From: Scilla litardierei
Lineage: Eukaryota > Streptophyta > Magnoliopsida > Asparagales > Asparagaceae
DNA length: 64,000 nucleotides
Reading direction: 5' to 3'
NCBI GenBank assembly: GCA_030789695.1
Contig: CM061142.1
Location: 353,251,486-353,315,485, forward strand
A program made the translations under genes and the position numbers. Positions 44,985 to 57,749 of the stretch are shown piece after piece. A model generated the notes under the pieces. The model was given only the letters and a program-made list of their open reading frames with translations, was not told the DNA's origin and made no database searches. Numbering within the stretch: the first letter of the stretch is position 1; every line of letters starts with the position of its first letter.

Positions 44985-47659
44985 TATCACGCCCCGCTTC
45001 CCAAAACAGCGGAGGCGGAGCGTGACGAGGCCCGCTTAGGCCAGAGCTGAGGAGCCCTGGCCCAATAAGTGTCTGTGTGGTACCAAGACGAAGGTACATG
45101 TCCCTGCATATTAGTACAGAACAATAAAAGTACAAGAAGGAAAGAACATCACAAATTTTATTCCAACATATCAAAGTACCAAGTCTCAACGCCCGAAGGG
45201 CTACAACGGCAGAAAAGTAAATCTAATGGTGCAAGCACCCAGCCTAAACAAAGAAACATAAAAGGTGCTACGCACCCAACAAGGATAATAACGCCTCTGG
45301 AAACTGCTACTGAGAGTCTCTAGCTCTGATCCTCCTCAGGGTCGTACTCAGGATCAACGCTCTCTGGCTCCACGTCGGCTGACAAGTCAGTCTCCTCCAC
45401 GTACTCTGGCTCAATCCCTGACGTACAACACCAAAAGAAGGAACTGTACGTCAGGCAAGGTCTACAAGAAAAGATTAGACCAAACTACAAGTGTACCAAT
45501 TACTTACAACATTTTACTGATTGATTAACATGTTGAGGTTCTTAACAACAGAAAGAAAACACAACAGACCAGTAAACAAGACAAGTAGTAGTCACAGCGA
45601 GTGCTAAGGACTACGGGACTAGCCTACAGGTGTCAAGACAAGACGGAACACGGGAAGCCAGACACGACAAGACAAGACAAGACACGAAAGGGTTCACGCC
45701 TGATCGGTTCGAGGGGGATCAATCCCTCTTGCACGCTTGCACGCTCAACCCTACCCCATAACCCCAAGAATCGTGACAAGACATGGGATCACTTGCTCTA
45801 GCTTGACAAGTGCCCAATTGCTCTCTGAGCTGTGTATCGGTACATGGGATCACCTGCTCTAGCTTGACAGGTGCCCAAATGCCCATCGGGCTGTGAACTT
45901 GTACAAGGGATCACTCGCTCTGGCTTGGCGAGTGCCCTATTGCCCAGCGGGTTGTGCAGACGGAAAAGGAACAAGACACGACAAAACAGGAAGGGGTTGT
46001 ACTAGGGTGTCCACAACTCACACACACACATGTCAATCCTATGATGTCAAAATTTGTTGTTGTTGGACTCAGATTTCATGGTCAAATCTGAGCCATCAAG
46101 GCGTCCCAGACGCTATCATTTCACGTCTGGTTCTCAAGTTTCTAAAATAACAATCTTAACAAGATAAAAGACTAAACATGGCCAAGAACGCAAGTGGTAC
46201 ACTTGCCTGTGGTGGCGAGCGTGTCGTCTCCCTGGTACGCCTCGTCCAATCGTTTCGTCGGCGGAAAAGGGTCTGAAAAATCGTGACACGGCGACGGTGT
46301 CAGATCACGCTTCATTAATCCCTATTAGGGTAGTGTCTAGATTATCGGGTCTATCCTATCCAATTAAAAATCACATTTTTAATATAATTAACCTAATCGA
46401 CGATCTATCCTATGTGTACATGCATAATGTCCATTCGTCGATTTCTACGGTTTGTACAACGTTTTAAAGATCAGTGGAAAATAGATTTAGTTTGATTAGG
46501 TTGCTGATTTTAAATTATGGTTTGATCATCTATGGTGTGGGTTACTATGAATTTAGGGCACTAACCTAAATTGGACGATTGCACGAAGATTCGGCGTCGA
46601 ATCTGGAAAGGTGGAAGCTTTGCGTCGTCCGGAAATTCCTAGGCCGCGGGTAGCGCAGCGAGGAATGTTGATCGCCGGTGGTGGTGAAGGTTTTAGCGTC
46701 TCTCAGCGTAGTTGCTGCTGGATCTGAGACGAGAACTCCGTGCTAGGGCAAAAGAAAAGGGAAAAGAGAGTAGAGGGAGAGCTTTTGGGGAAGATGGAAG
46801 GCGCAAGGATGGAGGAATGAGCAAGGGGAGGACGTGGGAGGTAGGGGAGTATGATTGGGGAAGATAAAGACTGAAATTAATCAGAAGAAATGAAAGAGAA
46901 AGCCCCGTTTAAATAAGAAAATGAAACGGCGGCTAGCACAAAAATTAGGGTTTCGGGGTCAACTAATCGGTCAGAGAAGGGCGGTCGACCGACTAGTTTG
47001 GAAACTAGTCGGTCGGACGTATAACTGTGACCGACTAAAACCCAAACCGTGAACAGGGTTGTTGAAAAATTTATAGAGTTAGTCGGTCTGTGAAGGCTCG
47101 TCGACCGACTAGTTTGTAACCTAGTCGGTCGGCCAGTGTTTATAGACCGACTAAAGGGTGAAAATGGTCAGCAATATATTTTGAAAGTTAGTCGGTCAGA
47201 GAAGGATACCTAACCGACTAGTTCATCAACTAGTCGGTCGGTTTTCGTCCTTTGACCGACTAACGATAAACAGTAACCTGATGCGAAAATGATCTCTGTA
47301 CTTAGTCGGTCTGCGAAGAGATATTGACCGACTAGTTCGAAAACTAGTCGGTCGGCGGTTGAACTTAGACCGACTAAGCGTAAACAGTAACTCAAGGAAA
47401 AAAAAAGCCTGACAAAATCTAGTCGGTCTATGAGGAGTTGTTGACCGACTAGATGGACATCTAGTCGGTCGGCTCCTCAACGTGAACCGGCTAACTTGCA
47501 CAGGAAGTCGCCAAAATGAAACGGGGAGCTTTGGGATGATCCTAATGAGTTCCAAGAGTGATCCTATACTAAGATGTGAGCGCGGAGAAGTAAGGAAAGA
47601 AGACGAACAATTGCATATAGATATAAATAATATTTATCATACAAAAACCAGCCGTTACA
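44985..47659 (-). repeat. G1 5' LTR
   Basis: 2,675 bp, collinear with 37553-40225. The sense end reads GTGATA where the 3' LTR reads GTGACA. Confidence 0.95.
46963..47495 (-). repeat. G1 5' LTR palindrome array
   Basis: Same five-unit CTAGTCGGTC/GACCGACTAG array as in the 3' LTR, with a few substitutions. Confidence 0.93.
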
Positions 47660-47897
47660 ACCATTTCTCAAAGTCTTCTTCGGCGGGCTCGACGTATTCC
47701 TTCATCGTGGTCCTCCATAGAGATGCACTCCGGAGGAAAGTTTCCATCCGGCATTTCCAGTACCCGTAGTTGGTACCGTTGAAGAATGGAGGCCTTGTTG
47801 AGGAATGTCCTTCCATCATCGAAGATGCTCCTTCACGGTTCCTGAAGGTGCCATAGTTGGAAGGTGGACGCACGGTCTTGTTGTCGTTGGCAGACAT
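47657..47897 (-). pseudogene. S1 gag, N-terminal part (right of G1)
   Basis: Starts at ATG 47895-47897 (MSANDNKTVRPPSNYG) and reads FFNGTNYGYWKCRMETFLRS, the plant copia gag N-terminal pattern. It continues to EEDFEKW, where G1 interrupts; TTAEVTAG resumes at 37552. The S2 gag start is a close relative. Confidence 0.9.
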
Positions 47898-47910
47898 AGC
47901 TAAGTATCTG

Positions 47911-47922
47911 GCTCTGATACCA
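47911..47922 (-). other. S1 primer binding site (initiator Met tRNA)
   Basis: The minus strand reads TGGTATCAGAGC, 2 nt after the LTR end. Perfect match to the initiator tRNA-Met complement. Confidence 0.92.
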
Positions 47923-47924
47923 AA

Positions 47925-49678
47925 TGTAATGCCCTACAAGCTACTGCACAAGTACTAGAGGGGGGGGGGGGTGAATAGTACTTTAAAAAATAACAAGGAG
48001 TATAATTCCTAATTATCGTGCAAACAACTACCAAATCAATTTGCGGAAGCTTAAATTGATGACAACAACAAAATTAACAATGCTAACAATAGATATTACT
48101 GGGTTCGGATCCACCCAAGTCTCCCCGACTTGTTCCCGGTGATCCTACGTCCCAACCACCCGGATCCCCTCCGGATACTTAGGTTAGAAACCCTAACCCA
48201 AGATTTACACTATGATATCTTGTGAAAACCTTCACAAGATCAAATCATACATGCAATGGCAATAGTGAATCCCACAACCCGGGATCACAACCTTCTCTCA
48301 CAACCGAGAGAATCAATAGCAATAAATGAGTTTATATGAAATAAACAACAACTTACCACAAACCCTATACCTTGAGTATTCTTACCAAATAGGTGCAAGG
48401 AGGGATTTGAGGAAGAGAAAGTCACCAAGACCTAGCACCACTGAAATGAGCAGCAATGGGTGCCTATGAGTGATTTGGAGACTTGAATCAAGCTAGAGCT
48501 TGAAAGGCTCACTAAGAACAAACTTCTCTCAAGATGGATTCTAGATCTAGAATGTGAGAGAATGGATTTCTTGTGAGGAAGAGAGCTTTGGAAATGAGTG
48601 AGAATCTCTAACTCTTTCAATCTCAATGAATCTCTTAATAGCAGCTCTAACCTAGAAAGAAATGACCAAGCTTCGTATTTATAGGGTCCCATAAAAACGA
48701 GTTAGGTCAAATACCAACGGATAGAAATCTGAAGCAGTTAGTCGGTCAAAGAACAACCACTGACCGACTAGTTCATCAACTAGTCGGTCGGTCAATCAAC
48801 ATGGACCGACTAAGTGATGAACAAAGAAGAGATGAAATTTCAGACCTAGAAATCTAGTCGGTCCAAGAAGACTGTCTGACCGACTAGTTTCACAACTAGT
48901 CGGTCGTTCAGTGAACTTAGACCGACTAAGAGTAAAAAACAATTAGTCTGAATACAAATTGATTTAGTCGGTCCAAGAACAAATGTTGACCGACTAGATC
49001 ATCAACTAGTCGGTCGCCAAATGTTCTTAGACCGACTAACGATAAACAGTAGCTTAGGGGAAAATTGGCATGTACAGTAACTCTCAACTAGTCGGTCAAA
49101 GAAGCATCACTGACCGACTAGTTCACAAACTAGTCGATCGGTGAGTCAACGTAGACTGACTAACTGTAAACAGTACTGAGCAAGAAAATATTAACTGAAA
49201 CTAGTCGGTCCAAGAAGCTTTGCCGACCGACTAGATCACTATCTAGTCGGTCAGTTCTTCTTCTTGAACCAACTAACATGCACAATAAAGTCCGAATCAA
49301 AGCGCGATGTTTCGAGGAAGTTAGAATGGACTTCTACTAAGATCCTAGAGCTAAGATATGAGCGTTATGAAGATGGAAATGTAAGATATACTCAAGGCTT
49401 AACATTCTATAGATCGAAACTAAAAGACTATAAATAAAACCTTAAAGAACGGTCTTCGAGAGCTTCGATCAAATCTTCATGACTTCCAAAATGGTCCAAA
49501 AGCTTCAACGAAGCTTTAGGCATTGAATACGAGCTTTGAGAAGTCTTGAGATGTCTCTTTGAGTGTTCTCATGAATTTGGCGACGATCTCCATAACTGCG
49601 CTCACAAATTGTTAGTTCATGAATTATTTATGTTTGCTCATCATCCAAAACCAAATCCGGGGAGTCCAATACTCAACA
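47925..49678 (-). repeat. S1 5' LTR
   Basis: 1,754 bp, collinear with 26947-28696. Contains a run of ten G at about 47960 on the plus strand. Confidence 0.95.
48738..49276 (-). repeat. S1 5' LTR palindrome array
   Basis: Five units as in the 3' LTR, with a few half-sites altered (for example ctagtcgatc, gactgacta). Confidence 0.92.
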
Positions 49679-49683
49679 CATAA

Positions 49684-51216
49684 GGCATGAAACATAAACT
49701 TCAAGCACTACCCAAGGACATTTGAATTCAACCATCCAAGCACTATTAATTGGACATGCCATAGAGAACAACTTCATGTGTGGTTACTAATAGAAGAACA
49801 ACTAAGGTAGAATGAAACAATGCATTGGTTTAGTTAAGACTTTGTAAAATTTAGAAGGGGGGTTAAGTTAAGATTCAAAAATAGAGGGAAGGTATTAAGC
49901 GTAATTTATAGAATCTCATTAAGGAACTACTTAATGATAATTAGAAGTGCCCAACCCTAACTTTTTACTTATTCTAATGGTTATAAGAAACTAAAATTGC
50001 TATCAAATTGAGCGTTCACAGCTCCTTAACTAAGTGCATGGAAATGCGCACTTTCATGTTGAAATGGGACTAAATTGACATGGAACCCAATGTTCGTGTA
50101 AAGGGGCTTGTAGGAACTTATAAATAATGGTTTTAGGGTTCCTACACTCTCTAAAATCATTTAGAGCTTCTAACTTGGGAGTTGGCAAACACCCTCCTAC
50201 TAAAGTTTCTTTTATACAAATTTTTCAATTGGGTTTTCTTTTAAACATGGAATTCGAAGGGAATTAGCAAGTGGTATTGTGTGTAACGTTCCTAACTTAA
50301 GTTTATAGGCCTTAGGATGTTATAGGGATGCTTACAAATTGCTCACGAAAATTTCGGCAGAGTCTCTCTTGTATTTATCAAAGTTTCCCAATTACAACAT
50401 AAGTTTAATTAAAAGATACACATGCTACAAACACCAAAATAGCATCTTGATCATAGATTCATAGGAGGAACATGAAATCCCACAAATTTAAGCTTGTCCC
50501 TCTTCTCAATTTAATTTCATTAACAAGTTGTACTAAAGATTAAAGAACAAACATGAAATTCTACACTTAACCTCAACTTGGAAGCATGGTGAGATTCCTA
50601 CCTTGTTCTTGCTTGTGAGAGGTTGTAAGAGAGCCCAAAAATTTCCCTAAAGTTGTAGCAGCACAGCCTCTTCTCTTCTCTTTCCAATTTCCTTCTCTTT
50701 CTCTTTTTCTTTCTCCTTTTCTCCTTCTTCTCCTTTGTTTTTCTCTTTTCTTTCTTTTGTTTTTTTTGTTGAATGAACACAGGTTTCGGCCTTGATGAGG
50801 CTGCCAACAAAAATGGGAGAATGACAGTGCAAGGGGGAAAAAAAATTAAGTGAGTAACTTGTAGAAACTTGTAGAAACCAAAAGGGAACAAAAATCTCTC
50901 CTAGGCCTTCATTTATTAACAAGTTTACCTTGCCCTTCATTCTTTTCTTTTGTTTTTGTGTTTTTTTTCCAGATTTCGGTCAAGCACAACAATTGTACAT
51001 GAGGTTGTTTTGGTATTTTTTTTTCAAAACAAGGATTTTGTTTTTTTTTGTTTTACACGACATTTAGGGCTTGTGCATAATAAAGTAATACTCATAGCTA
51101 CACCAAATTTGCCATTGCTTTTAATCCCTAATCAAAAGCCCTCAATTAGTGGTTCATGTGTGAAGTTTCCCCACATTGAAGGGGGAATACTGGTATTATC
51201 ACTTAGGAGCATTACA
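49684..51216 (-). repeat. G2 5' LTR, second part (after S1)
   Basis: Continues exactly where 26946 left off (ggcatgaaacataaac) and ends AGCATTACA before the gtaaa duplication. Confidence 0.92.
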
Positions 51217-51330
51217 GTAAAGGTAGGCAAGCATGCAAGTGCGATTAGTAAAGTAAAGGTACGCAAGCATGCAAGTGCGAGAAGTAAAGTAAAGGTACGC
51301 AAGCATGCAAGTGCGACAAGTAAAGTAAGC
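51217..51330. repeat. G3 36-bp minisatellite, right part
   Basis: About three units of a 36-bp repeat containing aagtaaagtaaaggtacgca followed by agcatgcaagtgcga. G2 landed inside the array. Confidence 0.85.
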
Positions 51331-51596
51331 GGTGACTGAGCAGGTATAATAAGCAACGTACAAGATGTCCATAACGATAGTAATAATGAGATGTCCATGT
51401 TAAGGGAGAGTAATTGTGCCTAGCCTAGTTCGTGACTTATAAAGCAAAGTACAGTGAGCAACCAAGATTCCACCTGATACCACGGGTGTGCGTATCCGAG
51501 TTAAACTATTACTGTCCCAATCAATACATGCAATATTGTTCAAGACATGCAAGCATGCAATACTGTTCAAGACTCTGTGATCAAGTCTGTGGTTTT

Positions 51597-51780
51597 GTCA
51601 CTTTCCAACTAGAAAGGGGCTGCTAGAACCCGAACAGTGACAACAACCACGTCACCTTCCAACTAGAGAAGGGTTGTTAGAACTCGAACGGTGACAACAA
51701 TAAAGATCGGACTAGATAGGGGTTTTGTCACCTTCCAACTAGATAGGGGTTGCTAGAACCCGAACGGTGACAACAACAAG
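51597..51780. repeat. G3 tandem repeat with GTCACC...GGTGAC ends
   Basis: Three copies of a unit of about 52 bp (gtcaccttccaactaga...gggttgctagaac...cgaacggtgacaacaa), starting at 51597, 51651 and 51727. Each unit begins gtcacc and ends ggtgac, so it can fold as a hairpin. Confidence 0.8.
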
Positions 51781-54379
51781 GATGTTGATTCCATGCTTTG
51801 AGCATGTGATATTACCATTAGGACACAGTTTACCTAAGTAGATGGTCATGTGCTACAACCATTCAATTTGAAAGTTGGCATTGTCTACGTTCAAGACAAA
51901 GTTGTTCTGCAGTTGATTCGTTTCCCATTTTGTTAGGTCTCTAGTTATCTGTTCAGGTTAATAACTGTTCTAAGGCTATATGTCATGTCCTAAGTTCATA
52001 CGAGTATACTATCTAAATTTCTAAAGTTAGAATTAAAGTGACTTACTGGTTTTGAAGTCGTGGTAGTAAGCCGTGGCTGGAGCTAGAGCTTCCAAGGGAG
52101 CCGGTGTAAGAGAATCGGTACCTGTGATCATAAGAAATAATTGGTTAAGGGCCACATGATTTTCTAACTATTTTTCTTAACGTGTTCATATTTTTATGGT
52201 CGCTTAAAACTCGTCAAACTAACTATTTTTAGATAGGCTAGATATGAGCAAAATAATATTATATAGGAAGAAAATATTTTTCTAAAGCTTATTAGTATGT
52301 GCCATAATTTTTAAAGGCTTAAAATTAATTAAAAATAATTAAAAACGAGAAACCGATTTTCACTATATTTTTCAAAGATTTCTGTAGGGCAAACCATGCG
52401 TCGGAATTCTTTCAACAAGGGGTCAAAACTTCCGTATTAACAAGTACTACAACATATAATTTATCCATATATCAGTTTATGTGAAAATATTTAGTTATAA
52501 ATTATTAAGTGAAAACAACATATTTAAATTCTAGGCTTAAAAATTTACTGTGAAAAATTTGCTCGTCTGATTGAGATGAAATTAGCGCCAATGGGTCCGT
52601 TTTGTCGTTTCTGATTTTCTGGGACTGGTCCCGTATTTTTCCGAGGCCTGTATAATTACCTATGAATTTAATACTACTCAGCCCTTTATATTTAATATAT
52701 GTGTACGTATATAAATATGTATATGTATTCATATACGTTCTTCTAACTCACACTCACTCTTCTTTCATGCAGCGGGGATCCTCGAGTTCGTGTCATCGAT
52801 GGCGCGACTGAGGGGGCGGAGGAGGCCGGGTGGTGGGGCGAAACATCGGTGGTCGTCGGTGACTAGGCGACGACGGCAGCGGCGTCTGCGGTGGCAGAGA
52901 ATGGCGGCAGCGAGCGGTGTGGGCGAAGTGTGGGGGCTGCTGGAGCTTGCGGCAAGCGGTGGCGGTCTCCGTCTAGGATGGCGGGCGGTAGAGCTTTGGT
53001 GACCTCGAGGTGTCACGAAGAGCGGTGGAGAGGCGGCGGGGCGCGTAGCAGCGAGTGGCGATGATCATGTGAAGGAGAGGGGCGCTTCACGGGGTTGCAG
53101 GCTGAGGTGATGGGGGGCGATGCGACAGGCTAAGAGGGCATTGGGGTTGTGTGAGGAGGCAGCAAAGTGGAGGCGAGCTCAAGGGGTGGGTTCTCGGAGG
53201 TGGTTTCATCGTGGCTTCGGGGTGGTGGATGGATGTGGAGTTTGGAGGGTCTGGTGGAGCTACGGGAGGGGCGGCGACTCACGGAGCCTGGCGAGCTTGG
53301 GACAGGAGATGGGGTGGCATGGAGCTTGGTGGGTGGTCGGAGTGTGGATGGGGGGTTGAGGAGACAAGGCAAGGGGAAGCTTGGTGGGGGTCACAGCAGT
53401 TTTTACGGTGGAGGAGGCTATGACGGCGTGTGGGGCGGTCGGACAGTGGAGGAGGGGAGACCGGCGACGAGCGGTTGAAGAGGAGATGGGTTCGAGCTCA
53501 AAGCTTCGAAGTGGGTGGGAGAAGTAGACGAAGAGGACGAAGTCGAAGAAGAACGATGATTTGAGGAGAGCTTGCGGGTTGTGTGGGGAGCGTGAGTTGA
53601 TGGGTTCAGGCCTCTGCATGAAGAAGAGGGGTGCAGGGGGTTTAGTTTATATAGGTTAGAGAAATATAAAAATATAAATAATAATATTAATGATGATAAT
53701 ACTGATAATAAATACATACGTTGGATCTGACCAACTTAAAACGATGCTTAAATAGGGGTGTGTTAGTGGCCTAATTAGGGGTAGATCTAGGGGTTAAGGT
53801 AATTAGTAATAGTAATTAGTAAGAGTGAAAGTGATTAATGATTGTAATTAGTAAAAAATGTTGTAATAATGCGTCGTTTTTGCATACGACTCCGAAAAAT
53901 TACGAAAACATATCCACGGGTTTGTATCGTCGCGAGGATCGCGAATACGAGATCTATTTCATGGTTTGAGCTACAAAATTACGAGTTTTGGGCCAAAATG
54001 TTTGGGAAGTGGGTTTACAGGTTCTAGGTCAATTTGATTTCAGAAAATTACAAAAATAAAATGAGGAGCACTAAATGATCATATAATCACACTGTAGAAG
54101 TTTGAAATCGTTTTGATGATGTTTATATAGAAAATTAATTCATACAGCTAAATCAGTAACAATTGAATATGAATTATTATAAAATTATTTAGAGGTATTT
54201 GATGATACTCGAACTTACTGAAATAAACCATAATTAGTTTGATGCTTCAAAATATTTTTTACAAAGAATTTTGAAATCATATTTGATATAAAACTCCTGA
54301 CCAATAATTATAAAATACTTTTAAAATGTGAAAATACGTCAAATACGTAAATAGTCGTATTGATGAATACGTATCGTCA
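51781..54379 (-). repeat. G3 LTR, remaining part with GC-rich promoter-proximal region
   Basis: Non-coding. A GC-rich block at 52780-53640 gives overlapping open frames on both strands with no domain. On the minus strand a TATA box (acctatataaac) lies near 53650, just upstream of it, so the GC-rich part would be the start of the transcribed region. The rest is AT-rich. Confidence 0.55.
53645..53657 (-). promoter_or_regulatory. G3 LTR TATA box
   Basis: The minus strand reads ctaacctatataaac, followed by C-rich sequence (cccccctgcacccc). No palindrome array was recognised upstream. Confidence 0.5.
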
Positions 54380-54384
54380 CAAAA
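54380..54384. repeat. G3 target-site duplication, right copy
   Basis: caaaa, as at 18325-18329. Confidence 0.85.
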
Positions 54385-57303
54385 AATATCATCCCCAAGC
54401 TATGCAAGGTCAGGGCCCCGAAGAGACAGATGGGCACAAAAAATAAATAAGGGGTGACAGGAGCAAAAATAGTGTAAAGATCAAGCAGTGGCATCACCCT
54501 CTGGAGGTGATGATGGGTCCGACTGCTAGGGACCAGAGATAGGAACATCAAGCACAGAAGGTGAAGGCTCGACCGGTGTGTCAGCCGGTGAGGCAATAGA
54601 AGAAACAACAGGCTCAGAAGATAGTGTAGCAGCTGAGGTGTCGATAGGTGTGAGAACGTGTGTGTCGACAAGAGAGGTCTCCAACTACGGTGATACTGAC
54701 TCAGCTGAAGAAGTGACAGGCCCTACAGAAGACTGAGAGTGGGGGCATAATGAGCGAGGTAGGAGGGACAGAATGGACATGGTCTAGCCTGGGAGGAGGG
54801 GCTGGTGCAAGTACGACAGTGGGAGCACTCTGATGCCTAAGGATATCAAGAATGGATGCGAGGTCCCACTCCACGGACTGCTGAAAGGTGGAGATCGAGG
54901 CCGAGAGGGTGTCAAAGGCACACCTTAGGGTGACGACCTCGGTCTCGATCGTAGAAAGACAAGTGTTCGTGGTGCGGGAGCTAATGTGTGGGCGTGAACA
55001 GCTAGAGATCACCCTCGTAGGGTGCCCATGGGAAAGTGATACCCGGGGTCTAAACTGAAAGTCAAGTGAGGTTGGTCTAGCGAGGATCTTGGAGGAAGGG
55101 GATGTGAGGGGAATGGATCCGAGATCCGGTGTAGAGATAGAAGCAGCATCAGCATCGGAAATGGGAGATGTCGTGGGCAACAGAAGTGGTGACATACACC
55201 ACGATGCTCTCAGAAAATACTGCTGATGCTGGTACAAAAGTGGTGCCAGGAAGAGTGATTGTGGATCCTAGAATGGTAGGAAGGGATGTGAGGAGGTCCA
55301 CAGGTGCAGGAAGGGTGCTGGCAGTGACGGGCTCCAAAATAGGTGAATCGGTAGGCTCAGGAGCGAAAGAACTGACTGGCTCCGAAGGGGTGGAAGAAGT
55401 AAGATCAGGAGCAGCAGAGTCAACCGTGCCCTCATGTCTGGGCACGACAGAGACAGAGGTAGTGACCTCCGGGGTAGAGGTGTGGACAGTACCCGTGGTC
55501 TTTACAGTGGTGGTGGTGGTAGTGGGAGCACTAACAAAAGTGGGAACAGAAGTGCTCCTTGGTGGGCGTGGGTGTGCAGTCTAGGCCGCCACGAGGGCTG
55601 CAATGCTAGGCTCATCCTCGTCAGAGTTGAGCACCCAGTCATCGATGTCGTCGGCAACTTGTGCTCCAGGTGGCTCAAGGACATGGATGGAGGGATATGA
55701 AAAATGCGGGGAGTGAGCCAGTCAAGCGTGACTGGGGCAACATGGGTGAAGTCGGGGTGGGGCAGGTAGATATGCTGCTTGCGGTGGGCTCTTAGAAGGT
55801 AAATCTAGTGACGCTCACCGTGCGGCCTGATAATGGACAAGCAGGTGAGCACATCATCGTCAGGTGTGAAGGCCCGGTGGGAATCTCCAGATATGCATGA
55901 AGTGTGAGGCCAAGCATCTGGGCAAAAATGGTGAAAATTCCGCCGCATCAGATATCTGTGGTGGTGTGGACGGTCTGAAGAAGGCAGTGACACAGCCAGT
56001 GTACTGCGTCGAAGAGTAGGAAGGGATGGAGAGTACCGTCAGGGTGGAAGCGCAGAAGGCGTGTCATCCCCATAAGATGGGAAAGCTCAGGCAGGGGGAG
56101 TGTCCCGACCTCTGGCTTGGAAAAGAGAGTGGTGGTGAGGTGGCACCGGGCATAGCGGAGACAGGGATGGACGAGTCAATAGGATTTCGCCCAACTAGGG
56201 CGATATCCTTGCAGACCAGTGATGCGATGCCAAAACTGCTCGGCATCGAACGAGGTGGGCTCCAATTCTTGGGAGAAGGCAAAGGTGCGGTCGGGGCTGG
56301 CGAAAAAGTGGAAGTGGGTACGGATCATGGCATGCGTGACCACTACATCGTGGTCGAGCAATGATGTCCCCTAGGTTTGAGCATACACATGCAATAGGAT
56401 TGTGGATACCAGATTTAAATATTTATACCACAAGCGCATGATGTTGTAGTGTGGCTTGGGGGTCGAACACAGGGAGGCGTGTGTTGTGCTTGTGTCAAAG
56501 AGGAACCGGTTCACCCTATGGGTGAGCTAGCCCGTATGATCGGTGGTTTGTCACAGAATGTAAATACGGAGGATAAACGATATAACAGGAAACCTAGGAC
56601 TTCGGTTCCACCCTATCATGTGTTCTCGCTATTACGACCTATGGATAGGAATACGATTGGATTTGGGGGTTAGTAGTGAGACGTTGCCTCTAAGAGTGAT
56701 ACCAGCGTCCCATGGGCCCGATATTCCGGTCGATGCCCAGGATGATACGCTGGACCAACCGGGTTCGGTCGGTGGGCATTCCCATGTTCATTAACACCGA
56801 CTGACTCCGGGAGCACTAAGCTCGCAATGATTACTCCCAACATCTCATCCTACCATTCCCACGCACTAGGATTCAATGTCTAAGCTAAGGGCGTGAGCTG
56901 TGGCTAGGGGGTCAACCGCCAAGTTTATTCCCCCTTGGCTCGACGGTCAAAGGAGGTCTTTTTCTCGCCAATGACAATGAAACACCCCGCGTAACCATCT
57001 AAATTCCTAATCCCTATCGAAATCCTAGTCCTATGGACGCATTAGGGAGAACCCACGAAGGGGTTTCCACCAAAATCCCAGATTTGGAAACTACTCACAA
57101 ATCATAGCTAAAGAGCAATTTAAATGAAAATCAACCGTAGAAATCATGATCAAGGGATTGAAATGAGATAGTAGCAATGCTATAAAGATAATATTAAAGT
57201 TTGAAAGCAATCAGAAAACTTACAAAATGCAATAAAATTCCAGCCGTCACTGTACAAGAAAAAGACAGAAAAAATAACAACGCTTTCAGAACCCTAGGTC
57301 AAC

Positions 57304-57317
57304 TATTTATACAAATC
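57304..57317 (-). promoter_or_regulatory. A2 LTR TATA box
   Basis: The minus strand reads tttgtataaatagt, immediately downstream of the array in sense. Confidence 0.55.
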
Positions 57318-57321
57318 GTCG

Positions 57322-57749
57322 TCACCCGATCGGTTGAAGCATCAACCGATCGGGTGAGCTGCTTGACGATTTGGCTGTCGGCTTCGGAAGCTTCAACCGG
57401 GTGCTGAGGAGAGCGGGTGGAGCCGTCGGTTCGATATTTGGGACGATGCGGCATCAGGTGAACCGATCGATTGCGTATTCAACCGGTTGAAGCTCTGTTG
57501 ACTTCACACGGTCAGCAAACCAGTCGGTTGAGCTCTCTGGGTCATTGTTTGAAAAATTCAATACATATGAACCGATCGGGTGAGATGTCACCCGATCGGT
57601 TGGAATTCAGCTCCAAATGGCCGAGAGCTCTGTTGGATTCAACCGGTTGACGAACCGATCGGTTGAGCTGCTTCTCACTTCAGCTTCAGTCCGGGTCGGA
57701 TACACGTGCATCAACCGATCGGGTGGCTGTGTCCACCCAATCGATTGAG
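57322..57749 (-). repeat. A2 LTR palindrome array (CAACCGATCGGTTG type)
   Basis: About twelve half-sites such as cacccgatcggttgaa, caaccgatcgggtg and caaccggttga, in alternating orientation, just upstream of the TATA box in sense. Confidence 0.88.

Larger units (their letters stand above)
37553..47659 (-). mobile_element. G1: Tekay/Del-like gypsy element, youngest and innermost layer
   Basis: 10.1 kb with LTRs of about 2.67 kb (37553-40225 and 44985-47659) that are nearly identical. It sits in S1 gag. Order: gag, intron, protease, RT, RNase H, integrase with GPY/F, CR-type chromodomain tail. The pol exon is open for its full length while gag has two stops. Confidence 0.95.
26947..49678 (-). 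mobile_element. S1: Sirevirus-like copia element with ORF3, split by G1
   Basis: About 12.6 kb without G1. LTRs 26947-28696 (3') and 47925-49678 (5') are nearly identical, with TSD cataa. It has a perfect Met PBS and repeated polypurine tracts. Order on the minus strand is gag, protease-integrase-RT-RNase H, an internal palindrome array, a long ORF3, and a 3' region. Multiple PPTs, palindromic LTR clusters and an extra 3' ORF are hallmarks of the Sirevirus genus. Confidence 0.93.
18810..51216 (-). mobile_element. G2: Tekay/Del-like gypsy element, its 5' LTR split by S1
   Basis: LTRs of about 2.63 kb: 3' copy 18810-21435, 5' copy 25847-26946 plus 49684-51216. TSD gtaaa on both sides. The domain order gag, protease, RT, RNase H, integrase and a CR-type chromodomain tail gives gypsy/Tekay. 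The reading frame has several nonsense codons but no frame shift that I can see, and an intron lies between gag and protease. Confidence 0.92.
18330..54379 (-). mobile_element. G3: solo LTR (probably Tekay-like gypsy), split by G2
   Basis: The pieces 18330-18809 and 51222-54379 total about 3.64 kb. The ends are TGTAACGACC (plus, left) and ...CGTATCGTCA (right). The 5-bp flank caaaa is at 18325-18329 and again at 54380-54384. No coding domain is present, so a solo LTR is the simplest reading. The minus sense is inferred from the TGTAACG-type left end, which is the sense 3' end in such families, and from a TATA box on the minus strand near 53650. Confidence 0.75.

Noticed and set aside
52790..53480. 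Overlapping open frames in GC-rich DNA on both strands (for example 53167-53478 and 53260-53619)
   Set aside because: Frames are low-complexity Gly/Arg/Trp or Pro/Ser strings, open on both strands due to GC content, inside the G3 LTR, with no domain.
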